Part shown: in pieces, positions 9,086-18,315 of the stretch
How positions within the stretch are numbered: the stretch's first letter is position 1
How the letters are laid out: every line of letters starts with the position of its first letter
NCBI GenBank assembly: GCA_035501495.1
Contig: DATJWB010000160.1
Location: forward strand, 1-64,000
Origin: JAIQFL01 sp035501495
GTDB lineage: Bacteria > Acidobacteriota > Terriglobia > Bryobacterales > Bryobacteraceae
Length of the DNA: 64,000 bases
Direction: 5' to 3'
The notes under the pieces: generated by a model
Told to the model about the DNA's origin: nothing
The model's database searches: none
Seen by the model: only the letters and a program-made list of their open reading frames with translations
Program-made: the position numbers and the translations under genes

Positions 9086-9547
9086 AGGTGCCGGGCCTTT
9101 GGCGCGGCTTTGTGCTGCGCCTCTCGTCCTCGCCGGTCGTGAGCATCGCCAAGGTTCGCGGCCGCGCGCGCGGCATCGGTAGCGAGTTCGTGTTGGGTGT
9201 GACATGCGCTCGCCAGCCGGCAAAACGCCCTATTCGGCAACCCCGAGGTCGGAGTCGGACTGGTCCCGGGCGGCGGAGTGATGGAATGGCTTCCGCGTTT
9301 GGTCGGCCGCTCGCGGGCGCTCGAGATCGTGCTCAGCGCCGACGATTTCGCTGCTGATATCGCCGGGCGCTATGGCCGGGTGAACCGCTCGATCGTGAAC
9401 CGCTGGCCGCGGCGAAGGCCCAGATCAATCGGTTCGGGGCGCCGACAGCTACGGAGCTTCCAATGCTGGCCTGGCCCGGTGCGCAGGCGCGCCGTAGGTA
9501 CCGCCAAAGTTCAACTCGAAGTCGCTCCGAACGCCGTAACCGATATT
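9086..9547 (+). pseudogene. decayed partial copy of the enoyl-CoA hydratase gene with an inverted 3' segment
   Basis: From 9086 the sequence follows 7092-7590 of the hydratase gene at high identity. Small indels shift the frame (for example near 9195-9215), about 66 bases are missing around 9391, and about 24 bases are missing around 9463. From 9497 to 9547 the match continues, but to the reverse complement of 7601-7652, with one base missing. The copy therefore ends in a short inversion. No single frame can encode a hydratase, so it is a pseudogene. Confidence 0.85.
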
Positions 9548-9752
9548 CCAATGGCTGAAAATGCTTGCGCTTCCGTTCGTCCAGAGAGAAGCCGTCGGCA
9601 GCGGCTGGGATCCGATGATTGGCTCTGTATGCGCGCCGGAGCTGTCGGACGCACCAACGCCAATTGCGAGGGCTCAACGTAGAGCTGCCCGCCCGCCTTG
9701 ACGTTGGTGCCCCGAACACGATATGTTCGGACCAATCTCGCTTATACGACAA
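9548..9752. other. intergenic stretch after the hydratase pseudogene
   Basis: About 205 bases with no recognised gene. The minus strand holds short open frames that read through the inverted hydratase segment, but they do not form a recognisable protein. Together with the pseudogene this makes about 690 bases (9061-9752) without an intact gene. Confidence 0.5.
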
Positions 9753-10889
9753 ATGATACGTTTACTGATCGCGATTTGCATTCTGTCCAACGGTTTGGCC
9801 GTCGCCCAGACGCGCCAGTGGACGGACAAGGAGGCCAACGACTGGTGGGCGCGCCAGCCGTGGCTGGTGGGCAGCAACTACATCCCCGCCACCGCCGTAA
9901 ACCAACTGGAAATGTGGCAGGCGGAAACCTTCGATTCCACCCGCATTGATATGGAGTTGGGATGGGCCGAAGGCATGGGCATGAATACCATGCGCGTTTT
10001 CCTCCACGACCTGCTCTGGCAGCAGGACCCCGGAGGATTTCGCCGGCGCATCGACAAGTTTCTGACCATCGCCAAGAAGCACAAGATCCGGCCGATCCTG
10101 GTGTTGTTCGATTCCTGCTGGTTCCCCTTTCCCACGGTGGGAATCCAGCCGGCGCCCCGCCGCGGCGTCCACAATTCCGGCTGGGTGCAGAGTCCCGGCG
10201 CCAAAGCTCTTGCCGACCCCGGTCAGGACACCCGATTGCTTAACTACATTCAGGAAGTCATCCTCGCCTTTTCCACCGACGACCGGATTCTGGCCTGGGA
10301 CCTGTGGAACGAGCCGGACAACACGAATTCCTCGAGCTATGGAAGCTCCGAGCCCCGCAACAAGGTGGAGCGCGTCCGGGCCCTGCTTCCGCAAGTGTTC
10401 AAGTACGCGCGTGCCGGTCTGCCCACGCAGCCGTTAACCAGCGGATTGTGGAAAGGCGGGGACTGGTCCTCGCTCGATACCCTGGATCCGATCGAAAAAA
10501 TTCAGGTCGAGCTTTCCGACATCATCTCCTTCCACAATTACGATAAGCCGGAGGAGTTCGAGAAGCGCGTGAAATGGCTGCAGGCGTACCACCGGCCGAT
10601 TCTCGCCACCGAGTATATGGCGCGTCCTCGCGGCAGCACGTTCCAGGGAATCCTGCCGATTGCCCGGCAATACAAAGTCGCGGCTTACAACTGGGGGTTC
10701 GCCGCCGGAAAAACCCAGACCTGGCTGCCTTGGGACTCCTGGCAGAATCCATACACCGACCGCCAGCCCGAGATCTGGTTTCACGACATCCTGTTCAGCA
10801 ATGGTAAACCTTATCTGCAGGAAGAGGTGGATTTTATCCGCTCCATGACGGCCGGAAAAACCCCCTCCAAGGCCACCGCCCACAAGTAA
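9753..10889 (+). CDS. exported glycoside hydrolase, GH5/cellulase-like (clan GH-A fold)
   Basis: 378 residues from the ATG at 9753, which opens a clean signal peptide (MIRLLIAICILSNGLAVAQ). A start at 9723 would put ten residues before it. The TIM-barrel hydrolase signature is visible: GMNTMRVFLHDLLW, then WDLWNEPDN with the acid/base Glu at about 187, and ILATEYMAR with the nucleophile Glu at about 287. The one-hundred-residue spacing suits clan GH-A retaining enzymes, and SFHNY before the nucleophile is also typical. The substrate, a beta-linked plant or microbial polysaccharide, is not predictable. No carbohydrate-binding module is present. Confidence 0.8.
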   Translation: MIRLLIAICILSNGLAVAQTRQWTDKEANDWWARQPWLVGSNYIPATAVNQLEMWQAETFDSTRIDMELGWAEGMGMNTMRVFLHDLLWQQDPGGFRRRIDKFLTIAKKHKIRPILVLFDSCWFPFPTVGIQPAPRRGVHNSGWVQSPGAKALADPGQDTRLLNYIQEVILAFSTDDRILAWDLWNEPDNTNSSSYGSSEPRNKVERVRALLPQVFKYARAGLPTQPLTSGLWKGGDWSSLDTLDPIEKIQVELSDIISFHNYDKPEEFEKRVKWLQAYHRPILATEYMARPRGSTFQGILPIARQYKVAAYNWGFAAGKTQTWLPWDSWQNPYTDRQPEIWFHDILFSNGKPYLQEEVDFIRSMTAGKTPSKATAHK

Positions 10890-10954
10890 TCATCCAGGCC
10901 ATAGCGCCCATAGAAACTTTGGATTGGACTCGCCTCCGTCAGCCTCCCTAAACT

Positions 10955-10974
10955 GAAATAGTTGCCACTATTTC
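10955..10974. repeat. perfect 8-bp inverted repeat upstream of the GAF-ANTAR gene
   Basis: GAAATAGT (10955-10962), a four-base spacer TGCC, then ACTATTTC (10967-10974) form a perfect inverted repeat in otherwise GC-rich DNA. It lies about 96 bases upstream of the preferred start of the ANTAR protein. It could be an operator or an RNA hairpin in the leader. Confidence 0.5.
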
Positions 10975-11070
10975 GTGGGAATTGACGACTCCAGCAAGGA
11001 CGACTCCACTAAACCAACACCAACACCAGCGCCACGCCAAAAAAGGCGCGCAACTCGGAGGCCAAATCAT

Positions 11071-12279
11071 ATGATGGCGGTATCGGAGAGCAGCACCCAA
11101 GTCGCATTACTGCATCAGATTAGTAACATCGTCAGCTCCAATCTGATTCTCGAGCGCATGCTCGAGGAATTAATCGGTCTGGCCGTGGATGTGACGGACT
11201 GTGACGCCTGCCTGGTTTACCTGGTGGATCACAGCAGCAACGAAGTTGTCCTGCGGGCCTCGCAACTCCCGCACACCTCGGAAATCGACAGCATCCGGCT
11301 GAAGATCGGGGAAGGCATCACGGGATGGGTGGCGCAGCACCGGTCAGTCGTGGCTCTCAGCTCGAATGCCGCGGCGGACGCGCGCTTCAAGCGGTTCAAA
11401 GCCCTGCCCGAAGACACTTACGAAGCGTTTCTTTCGGTTCCGCTGATCAGCAACGGAGAGCTGATCGGGGTCATCAACATCCACCACAAGGCGCGGCACT
11501 CCCACACCCCCGAGGAAATCGCGCTCGTCAGTTTCATCGGCGAACAGATGGGCGGCGCGATTGCGAAGTCCAAGCTGGCGGAACGCTCCGAAAGCGCGTC
11601 CCGGCGGATGGAAGTCCTGGCCGGGCTGGCGCAGACCATCTCGGAGGAGAACTATCTCGATCGCATCCTTCAGGCGATCGCCGAAATGCTCGCGGAAACG
11701 CTGGATTCGCCGGTCTGCTCGATCATGCTGGTGGACGAAGAACGGCGCGAACTGGTGATCTCCGCGGCTTGCTGCTCCTCGCCGGATTACCTGCACAAGA
11801 TGCCGCTCAAAATCGAGGACTCGCTGATCGGCCGCGTAGTGCGGGAAGCGCGCCCCATCATGATTCCCAATGTCCTGGAAGAGAAGCAGTACCGCTATCC
11901 CGAACTGGCGCGGCGAACCGGCCTGGCTTCCCTGCTCTCCCTACCGCTCATGACGCGCGACCGCGTGATGGGGACGATCAACATCTACACGAAGGAGGTT
12001 CGCCAGTTCACCGAGGACGAGATTGGCTTCGTGAAGGTGGTGGCCGGTCAGGCGGCCATCGCCATCGAGAATGCCCGGCTGATGTCGGAAACCCTCGAAA
12101 TGAAGCGCGCGCTCGAGATCCGCAAGATCGTGGAACGCGCCAAGGGAATCCTTCAGCACAAGCACAATCTCACCGAAGCGGACGCCTATCTGAAGCTGCG
12201 AAATGAAAGCCGCCGCCTGCGGCGTCCGATGAAGGAACTGGCCGAAGCGATTATCCTCGCCGACGACCTCGAAAAATAG
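11071..12279 (+). CDS. GAF-GAF-ANTAR domain regulator (putative RNA-binding antiterminator)
   Basis: 402 residues from the ATG at 11071, which is preceded by GGAGG nine bases upstream (11057-11061). A GTG at 10975 would add a 32-residue low-complexity Pro/Thr/Lys tail but has no ribosome-binding site. Two GAF sensor domains are visible (about residues 25-180, with LKIGEGITGWVAQ, and about 200-355, with EDSLIGRVVREARPIMIPNV). They are followed by a three-helix ANTAR domain (RKIVERAKGILQHKHNLTEADAYLKL). ANTAR domains bind hairpins in nascent RNA and prevent termination; the GAF domains presumably supply the ligand or redox signal. The protein is cytoplasmic, and its target transcripts are unknown. 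Confidence 0.85.
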   Translation: MMAVSESSTQVALLHQISNIVSSNLILERMLEELIGLAVDVTDCDACLVYLVDHSSNEVVLRASQLPHTSEIDSIRLKIGEGITGWVAQHRSVVALSSNAAADARFKRFKALPEDTYEAFLSVPLISNGELIGVINIHHKARHSHTPEEIALVSFIGEQMGGAIAKSKLAERSESASRRMEVLAGLAQTISEENYLDRILQAIAEMLAETLDSPVCSIMLVDEERRELVISAACCSSPDYLHKMPLKIEDSLIGRVVREARPIMIPNVLEEKQYRYPELARRTGLASLLSLPLMTRDRVMGTINIYTKEVRQFTEDEIGFVKVVAGQAAIAIENARLMSETLEMKRALEIRKIVERAKGILQHKHNLTEADAYLKLRNESRRLRRPMKELAEAIILADDLEK

Positions 12280-12309
12280 GCCGCCAAGGTCCGTCCGCTA
12301 TGATGGAAC

Positions 12310-14688
12310 TTGCGCAAGACGCGTTCCAAACAGCGGCTCGCCGCGATTCGCACCGACGCCCCTGAACCGACGCCGCGCGCACAGGGCTTTTCACGGTCTG
12401 ATCTTTACGTCTGTTTGGCGCTCCTGGCGGCCACCCTCGCGCTCTACGCTCCGGTGCGCCATTTCGACTTCGTCAACTTCGACGATCCCGAATACGTCGG
12501 CGCCAACTTCCATGTCCGCCACGGCCTGACGGTCGCCGCAGTGGAATGGGCCTTCACCTCGGGAGAGGCGGCCAACTGGTTTCCGGTCACCCGCCTCTCC
12601 CACATTCTCGACTGCCAGTTTTTCGGGCTGGCCAGCGGCTGGCACCACCTCATCAGCGTGGTGATTCACGCCCTCGCGGCTGTCCTTCTGTTCCTGTTTC
12701 TCGCCGGCGCGACCGGCGCCCGATGGCCGAGCGCGTGGGTGGCTGCCACCTTCGCTCTCCATCCCCTGCACGTCGAATCGGTTGCCTGGATCGCCGAACG
12801 CAAGGACGTGCTTTGCGCGCTGTTCTGGTTTCTGGCCCTCTCCGCTTCTGTCGCTTACGCGAAACGGCCGAGTGCGCACCGCTATCTGCTCGCGCTGCTT
12901 CTCTTCGGCTTGGGACTCATGTCCAAGCCGATGATCGTCACCCTCCCGCTGCTGCTCCTGGCGCTCGATTTCTGGCCCCTCGGACGCCTTTCGCGGGCGG
13001 GCTGGCGAAAACTCCTGCGCGAAAAGCTGCCGTTCTTTGCGCTCTCCGGGGTATCGGCCGTAGTTACTTTCCTGGTGCAGCGAGGCGCCGGTGCCGTCGA
13101 AGCGATCCACGCCCCCCTGCTCGCACGCATCGGGAATGCACTGGACTCCTACATCCTCTATCTCGTCAAAACGGCCTGGCCGGGGAGGCTTGCCGTCTTC
13201 TATCCGTATCCATCGAGCCTGCCTCTTTGGCAGCCGCTTCTCGCTGCTGCGCTTCTGGCGGCGATCACCATCCTGGTTGTCCGCTGCAGGAGCGAGCGCC
13301 CGTACTTGACGGTCGGCTGGCTCTGGTATCTGGTCACTCTGTTGCCCGTCATCGGTCTGGTGCAGGTCGGAGCGCAGGCGCGCGCCGATCGCTACATGTA
13401 CGTCCCCATGGCCGGCGTTCTCATCATGCTCGCTTGGGGCGCGGCGGATCTGGTGCGCCGCTCGCCGCGGGCGAAGATCCCGGCCGTCGCCTTCGCGGCT
13501 TCCGCGGTTCTGGCCTGCGTGCCGGTCACGTGGGCGCAACTCCAGACGTGGGCGAACAGCGAGGCGCTGTTCCAACATGCCCTCCAGGTGACCGATGAAA
13601 ACTGGGTGGCCCACCACAATCTCGGAGTCGCTCTGTCCAGCCAGCCGGGGCGCTTGCCGGAGGCCATTTCCCACTACCAGGCCGCGCTCGAGATCCAACC
13701 CCAATCGGCGCGCGCGCACACCGATCTGGGCAATGCGCTGGTCAGGATCCCTGGCCGTCTGCCCGAAGCTATCGCCGAGTTCCAGGCCGCCTTGAAGATC
13801 ACTCCCGGCTCTCCAATCCCGCACAACAATCTCGGAAACGCTTACTCGAGAGTCTCGAAGCTCGCCGATGCCATTGGCGAGTATCAGGCCGCTCTGCGTC
13901 TGGATCCGGACTACGCGGAAGCGCACAATAACCTCGGAAGCGTGCTCGCCAGGAGCGGGCGCTTGCCGGAAGCGGTCAACGAATTCCAAACCGCGCTCCG
14001 CCTCGACGCGGACAACGCCGAAGCCCACGCCAACCTGGGCAGCGCGCTGGCAAACCTGCCGGGCCGCCAGGCGGAAGCTCTCGCCGAATACCGCGAGGCG
14101 TTGCATCTCGATCCTGGCTCCGCCGAAGGGCACAATGGACTGGGCAGCGCGCTCGCGCAGTCCCCAGGCCATCTCGCGGACGCAATCGCCGAATTCGAAG
14201 CCGCCTTGCGAATCAGACCGGACTACGCGGAAGCCCACCAGAACCTCGGCAGCGCGCTCGCCGAATTCCCTGCCCGCGTCCCCGAGGCGATTGCCGAATA
14301 TCAAGCCGCTTTGCGAATCAATCCCGGCTCCCCCGAGACGCACTACAACTTCGGCGTGACGCTCTCGAAGATCGAAGGCCGCGCCCCGGAAGCCATCGCC
14401 CAGTTCGAAGACGCCCTGCGCATCAAACCGGACTACCCCGAGGCGCACAGCAACCTGGGAGTCGTCCTCTCACAAGCCGGCCGGGTGGCCGAGGCCATCT
14501 CGCACTTCGAAGCCGCGCTGCGCCTCCGTCCCGATTATGCCGACGCCCACTACAATCTGGGCGTGGCCCTGTCGAACATACCGGGACGGATGCCTCAGGC
14601 CATTTCGCACTTCGAAGCCGCCCTTCGCTTGAAGCCCGATCCCGAACTTCGCCAACTGGTGGAGCGTTTGCGGTCGGGCCAGCGGTAG
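12310..14688 (+). CDS. TMTC-like polytopic membrane protein with C-terminal TPR repeats
   Basis: 792 residues. The N-terminal about 400 residues hold roughly ten membrane segments and resemble GT-C type glycosyltransferases of the TMTC/ArnT kind (DFVNFDDPEYV with an acidic pair after the first helix; HILDCQFFGLASGWHHLISVVIHALAAVLL). Thereafter come at least eight tandem tetratricopeptide repeats (units such as AEAHNNLGSVLARSGRLPEA). Such proteins are common in Acidobacteria and may transfer mannose to proteins or serve assembly roles; activity here is inferred. The frame opens with TTG at 12310 immediately after an in-frame TGA, and the ribosome-binding site is weak. Confidence 0.72.
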   Translation: MRKTRSKQRLAAIRTDAPEPTPRAQGFSRSDLYVCLALLAATLALYAPVRHFDFVNFDDPEYVGANFHVRHGLTVAAVEWAFTSGEAANWFPVTRLSHILDCQFFGLASGWHHLISVVIHALAAVLLFLFLAGATGARWPSAWVAATFALHPLHVESVAWIAERKDVLCALFWFLALSASVAYAKRPSAHRYLLALLLFGLGLMSKPMIVTLPLLLLALDFWPLGRLSRAGWRKLLREKLPFFALSGVSAVVTFLVQRGAGAVEAIHAPLLARIGNALDSYILYLVKTAWPGRLAVFYPYPSSLPLWQPLLAAALLAAITILVVRCRSERPYLTVGWLWYLVTLLPVIGLVQVGAQARADRYMYVPMAGVLIMLAWGAADLVRRSPRAKIPAVAFAASAVLACVPVTWAQLQTWANSEALFQHALQVTDENWVAHHNLGVALSSQPGRLPEAISHYQAALEIQPQSARAHTDLGNALVRIPGRLPEAIAEFQAALKITPGSPIPHNNLGNAYSRVSKLADAIGEYQAALRLDPDYAEAHNNLGSVLARSGRLPEAVNEFQTALRLDADNAEAHANLGSALANLPGRQAEALAEYREALHLDPGSAEGHNGLGSALAQSPGHLADAIAEFEAALRIRPDYAEAHQNLGSALAEFPARVPEAIAEYQAALRINPGSPETHYNFGVTLSKIEGRAPEAIAQFEDALRIKPDYPEAHSNLGVVLSQAGRVAEAISHFEAALRLRPDYADAHYNLGVALSNIPGRMPQAISHFEAALRLKPDPELRQLVERLRSGQR

Positions 14689-14690
14689 CC

Positions 14691-16301
14691 CTATCGCCCC
14701 GGCCGGTTCCTTTGAATCTGCGCCGCCATCATGCGGATCAATTCCGCGTTGCTCATCGGTTGCCAGCCGTGGCCCTTGAGCGGCCGGCCATACTCGAAGG
14801 TCGCTCCAGCGTCGGTGGTCCTCATGAAGTCCTCGAACAGGTAGACCGCCATGTTCAGAAAATAATTGTCGGCATCGCCGCAATACAGGTGAAGCTTGTC
14901 CTTCAATTGCGGGCCGAGCCGCGCCCAGTTGGTCTTCACGTAGTAGCTCAGGTCGTAGCCGTGGTCGCGCATATACAGCGACACCTTGCGGTTGATCTGC
15001 CCCGTCTGCTTGTCCCACAACGGCTCGGGATACCCGTCTTCGCCTACCGGCCCGTAGACCGCCTCCCACGCCATGTACTGCTCGCCCGAGCGGCCCTTGC
15101 TGCCCAGCACGGCTTCGAGCTGGCTTTTCTGCCGCACGGTCTCGACCACCTGTCCATCCGGCATCCGCATCATGGGGCGTTCGCGCGCCACGTACTCGAA
15201 TCCCGGAACCTCAAACGCATTGGGGTCCTCGTAAATGTTGATCATTTCCCACTTGCGCAGATCGATCGGATCGGGATAGAAGGTCCACGTGCCGCCGAAG
15301 AAGTCGGGATGATGCACCTGGAGCGCCAGCGACTCCCACCCGCCCGTCGATCCTCCCGTCAGCACGCGTTCCCACGGGTCGCGGCTCAACCGAAAATGCT
15401 CCTCCAGGTAGGGAATTAATTCCTGGAAAAGGGCATCGCCGTAAGGTCCGTTGTTGGCGGAGTTGACGGCGTAAGAATCGTCGAAGTAAGGCGTCGGGTG
15501 CTGAAATGTCACCGCGATCATCCGCGGAAAGTCGTCCGACATCCATTCCCTGGCGAACGCCGCGCCAGCCTGTCCGCGCCCGCCCACCGTCGAATTCTCC
15601 GTGAATCCGAACGGCGCACCGAGGCCGAAGTGGCCCTGGCTGTACACTACCGGATACCGCTGCTCCGGGTGCCGGTCGTAATCCCGAGGCAGCAGCACCG
15701 TCGCGCCCAGATAGAAGGGATAGCCCCAGAAGTCGGACAGCAGCTTGCTCCGGATCTTCACGCGTTTCACCCACGCCGTATCGGGCGGCGTCTCGATGGG
15801 CGGAATCACCTTGGTGAGCTCCAGGCGGACGTCATACCCCGCTGCTGGATCGAGATGAACTTTGCGGATCTCGCTGTACAGGTTTCCCGGCGAGCGGTTG
15901 AATTTCTGCCCCTCCCACTGGTCCATGTGCGCCCAGATGGTGTGTCCGTCGGAGCGGTGAAACTGCGTGTAGACGTTCACCAGCGCCTGCACGTAATAGT
16001 CGCCGGCGGGCACATCGTTGAGGCTCTTGAGCGGATAGCCCAAAACGGAGGCATCGACGAATGCGGCCTGCCCGGGCTTCCACTGCTCAACGTCGAGGCC
16101 GAAGAAGGGAATGTCCGTGGTGCGCCATGCGCCCGCCTGCAGCCGCGGCTCGGGCGAATCCGATTTCGAGATCGCCACAAACACGCGCCCCGTGACCGGC
16201 TGTGGATGTGCCGCCGCGGCGAACACGATCTCAAATCGCGGCCCGGCCGCGGCAGCGACGGCCGCCGATGCCACGAAAAAGGCCAAAAACCGAACAGTCA
16301 T
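14691..16301 (-). CDS. exported alpha/beta-hydrolase, esterase D/enterochelin-esterase-like
   Basis: 536 residues with a signal peptide (MTVRFLAFFVASAAVAAAAG). An N-terminal beta-rich region of about 180 residues precedes an esterase domain. The nucleophile elbow is GGSTGGW at 316-322 (Ser318), with a likely acid in YCGDADNYF and a His in KGHGW near the C-terminus. The arrangement fits the putative esterase family (PF00756-like), which includes enterochelin and feruloyl esterases. The exported location suggests hydrolysis of an extracellular ester. It converges with the TPR gene, with only two bases between the stops. Confidence 0.72.
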   Translation of the reverse strand: MTVRFLAFFVASAAVAAAAGPRFEIVFAAAAHPQPVTGRVFVAISKSDSPEPRLQAGAWRTTDIPFFGLDVEQWKPGQAAFVDASVLGYPLKSLNDVPAGDYYVQALVNVYTQFHRSDGHTIWAHMDQWEGQKFNRSPGNLYSEIRKVHLDPAAGYDVRLELTKVIPPIETPPDTAWVKRVKIRSKLLSDFWGYPFYLGATVLLPRDYDRHPEQRYPVVYSQGHFGLGAPFGFTENSTVGGRGQAGAAFAREWMSDDFPRMIAVTFQHPTPYFDDSYAVNSANNGPYGDALFQELIPYLEEHFRLSRDPWERVLTGGSTGGWESLALQVHHPDFFGGTWTFYPDPIDLRKWEMINIYEDPNAFEVPGFEYVARERPMMRMPDGQVVETVRQKSQLEAVLGSKGRSGEQYMAWEAVYGPVGEDGYPEPLWDKQTGQINRKVSLYMRDHGYDLSYYVKTNWARLGPQLKDKLHLYCGDADNYFLNMAVYLFEDFMRTTDAGATFEYGRPLKGHGWQPMSNAELIRMMAAQIQRNRPGR

Positions 16302-16367
16302 GCAGCCTCCAATTACAGATTATGAACAGTTTCGGTGAATTCCAGAGCGCCCCACTAAAATAGTCAG

Positions 16368-17018
16368 GTGGGCAGCCACCTCAATCTATGGAAGCAGCAC
16401 CTTGGGCAAGTCCCGGAATCCGTGTGGGAGCAGGCCGGGCTGGAAACACTCGTGCTGGCCGACAATGACCTGCAGGAGATACCCTCAACGATCGCGCGCC
16501 TCGAGCGGCTTCGCATGCTCGATCTCGGACACAACGCCCTGCGTTCGCTGCCCGAAAGTCTGGGCGAACTCGAGAATCTCTCGGATTTCCTCTACCTTCA
16601 CGACAACCGCCTAACGTCCCTTCCCTCGTCTTTGGCACGCCTGAAGCGGCTGCGGTATTTGAATATCAGCGAGAATGCCTTCGAGACTTTACCGGAATGC
16701 ATTTGCGCGATGCACGGCCTGATCGAGCTGCGGGCATGCGACAACCCGCTCGCGGGTTTGCCCGAGAGTCTTCAGCGACTCACGGCGCTGCGGGAACTGC
16801 ATTTGAGGAACACCAGGCTGAAGTATCTGCCGGACGCGATCGGCGGGCTCCTCGAATTGCGGCTGATCGACCTCCGCGGTACTCCCCTCGAGTATCTGCC
16901 GCCGGCGCTCGCGGCTTTACCACGATTGGGGAAAATCGACCTGCGATGGGTCCCTGGCTTGGAACCACCCGCCTGGCTGGCGGATCTGGAAGCCCGCGGC
17001 TGCCTGGTGTACCGTTAG
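16368..17018 (+). CDS. leucine-rich repeat protein
   Basis: 216 residues made almost entirely of about eight leucine-rich repeats of roughly 23 residues, with the LxxLxLxxNxLxxLPxxLxxL pattern (for example LRMLDLGHNALRSLPESLGE). There is no signal peptide or membrane segment, so it is probably a cytoplasmic binding scaffold. The start is a GTG at 16368. The gene diverges from the esterase (66 bases between starts) and converges with the DUF1501 gene (12 bases between stops). The binding partner is unknown. Confidence 0.75.
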   Translation: MGSHLNLWKQHLGQVPESVWEQAGLETLVLADNDLQEIPSTIARLERLRMLDLGHNALRSLPESLGELENLSDFLYLHDNRLTSLPSSLARLKRLRYLNISENAFETLPECICAMHGLIELRACDNPLAGLPESLQRLTALRELHLRNTRLKYLPDAIGGLLELRLIDLRGTPLEYLPPALAALPRLGKIDLRWVPGLEPPAWLADLEARGCLVYR

Positions 17019-17030
17019 CTGGTCGATGAG

Positions 17031-18311
17031 CTACGAGCGCAACAGACCCAACGAAGCTCCTGGCTTGAACCCCGGAAACACCGAGCTCAGATCGTTCCGC
17101 CCCAGATGTCCTCGCACCAGTTCGCTCAGCACGGTCCGGAAATCCGTTGTGACGGCGAGATCGCGGCCTTCGAACAACTGCTCCTTCTCGAGCCCGGGCC
17201 ACTCGCCGTAAATCCTGCCGCCCTGCACGGCGCCGCCCAGCACCATCATGACGCTGCCGTGACCATGATCGGTGCCGCCCGTGCCGTTTTCTTCCACCGT
17301 GCGGCCGAACTCGGACATCGTCACGATGACCACGTCTTCCAGGCGGTCGCCGAGGTCCTGGCAGAAGGCAGTGATGGCGCTCGAAAACTGGTTCAGCAGA
17401 TTGGGCAGCTGGTTGTTCTCGTTCTGATGATGGTCCCAGCCATCCACTTCGGCAAATGCCGCCTCCACGCCCGCATCGGATTTGATCAGCCGCGCCAATT
17501 CCTGCAAGTTTCTGCCAAGCTGTCCCCCCGTGTTGTAGGATGGCCGATTGTTCGGACCCGGCCCGCCGGTTCCCGGAGCGGGCGGCGCCTGTCTCCTTCC
17601 ATTTCCGGGCTCCGGAGTCATGGACTGCAGCATCTTCATGGCTTCAAATGCGTCCTTGCCGGTCCGGCGCATGGTGGCATCGGGCGTGAGCGAATACATG
17701 TTTTGAAGAATGGCCAGCCGTTCCTGATCCGAGATGTGGAAGTCCTGAACATTGCCGAGCGCAATGGCCTCGTACTCGCCGCGGAGCGTTCTGGGAACGC
17801 GGTTGGTCAGTGCAACCGCCCTGAGGGGCGACGCGTTTGGCCCGGGATCGCCGAGCGCCCGATTGAGCCAGCCGTTCCCGGCCTTCCCCGGCGTTCCGGA
17901 CTCCATATAGTCCTGCGCATCGAAGTGCGAACGCGAGGGGTCGGGCGAGCCGGTGGCTTCCACAATCGCGAGGTGCTTCTGGTCCCACAGCTCTTTGAAG
18001 AACCGCAATCCCGCATGCAACCCGAACCTTCCGTCGAGATCGATTACCGGGCCGAAGGGGCCATTATTCAAGTTGTCATCCTGAGGCCGGGGAGCCTGCA
18101 GGCCAAGCGTGGGCCGCACCTCGCGATACCGCGGATCTCCGAACGGCACCACGATATTCAACCCGTCTGCCGCTCCTCGCATGAAGATCGCCACCAGAGT
18201 CTTGCGCTTCCTGCCTTCCGAAGCAGCGGCACGAGCCAGCCACATCGGCGCGTGCCCCATCCCGACCATCGCGATTGCAGAGCCGCGAAGAAAAACCCGC
18301 CGTGTCAACAC
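17031..18311 (-). CDS. DUF1501 protein (exported, Tat-type signal)
   Basis: 426 residues from the GTG at 18311. The frame stays open upstream into the DUF1800 gene, but AAGGAGG seven bases before this GTG marks the start. The N-terminus (TRRVFLRGSAIAMVGMG) is a twin-arginine-like signal. LVAIFMRGAADGLNIVVP, HFDAQDYMESGTPG and VTMSEFGRTVEENGTGGTDHGHG are DUF1501 (sulfatase/alkaline-phosphatase-like fold) hallmarks with candidate metal-binding Asp/His. Members are nearly always encoded beside DUF1800 proteins, as here. The biochemical role is unknown. Confidence 0.88.
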   Translation of the reverse strand: MLTRRVFLRGSAIAMVGMGHAPMWLARAAASEGRKRKTLVAIFMRGAADGLNIVVPFGDPRYREVRPTLGLQAPRPQDDNLNNGPFGPVIDLDGRFGLHAGLRFFKELWDQKHLAIVEATGSPDPSRSHFDAQDYMESGTPGKAGNGWLNRALGDPGPNASPLRAVALTNRVPRTLRGEYEAIALGNVQDFHISDQERLAILQNMYSLTPDATMRRTGKDAFEAMKMLQSMTPEPGNGRRQAPPAPGTGGPGPNNRPSYNTGGQLGRNLQELARLIKSDAGVEAAFAEVDGWDHHQNENNQLPNLLNQFSSAITAFCQDLGDRLEDVVIVTMSEFGRTVEENGTGGTDHGHGSVMMVLGGAVQGGRIYGEWPGLEKEQLFEGRDLAVTTDFRTVLSELVRGHLGRNDLSSVFPGFKPGASLGLLRS

Positions 18312-18315
18312 AGGC

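Noticed and set aside
9511..9735. Minus-strand open frames over the inverted hydratase segment
   Set aside because: They join unrelated sequence to the inverted hydratase fragment and show no coherent family; treated as chance frames.
12391..14448. 685-codon minus-strand open frame opposite the TPR protein
   Set aside because: Arg/Gly-rich antisense shadow of the TMTC-like gene; the plus strand has clear TPR homology.
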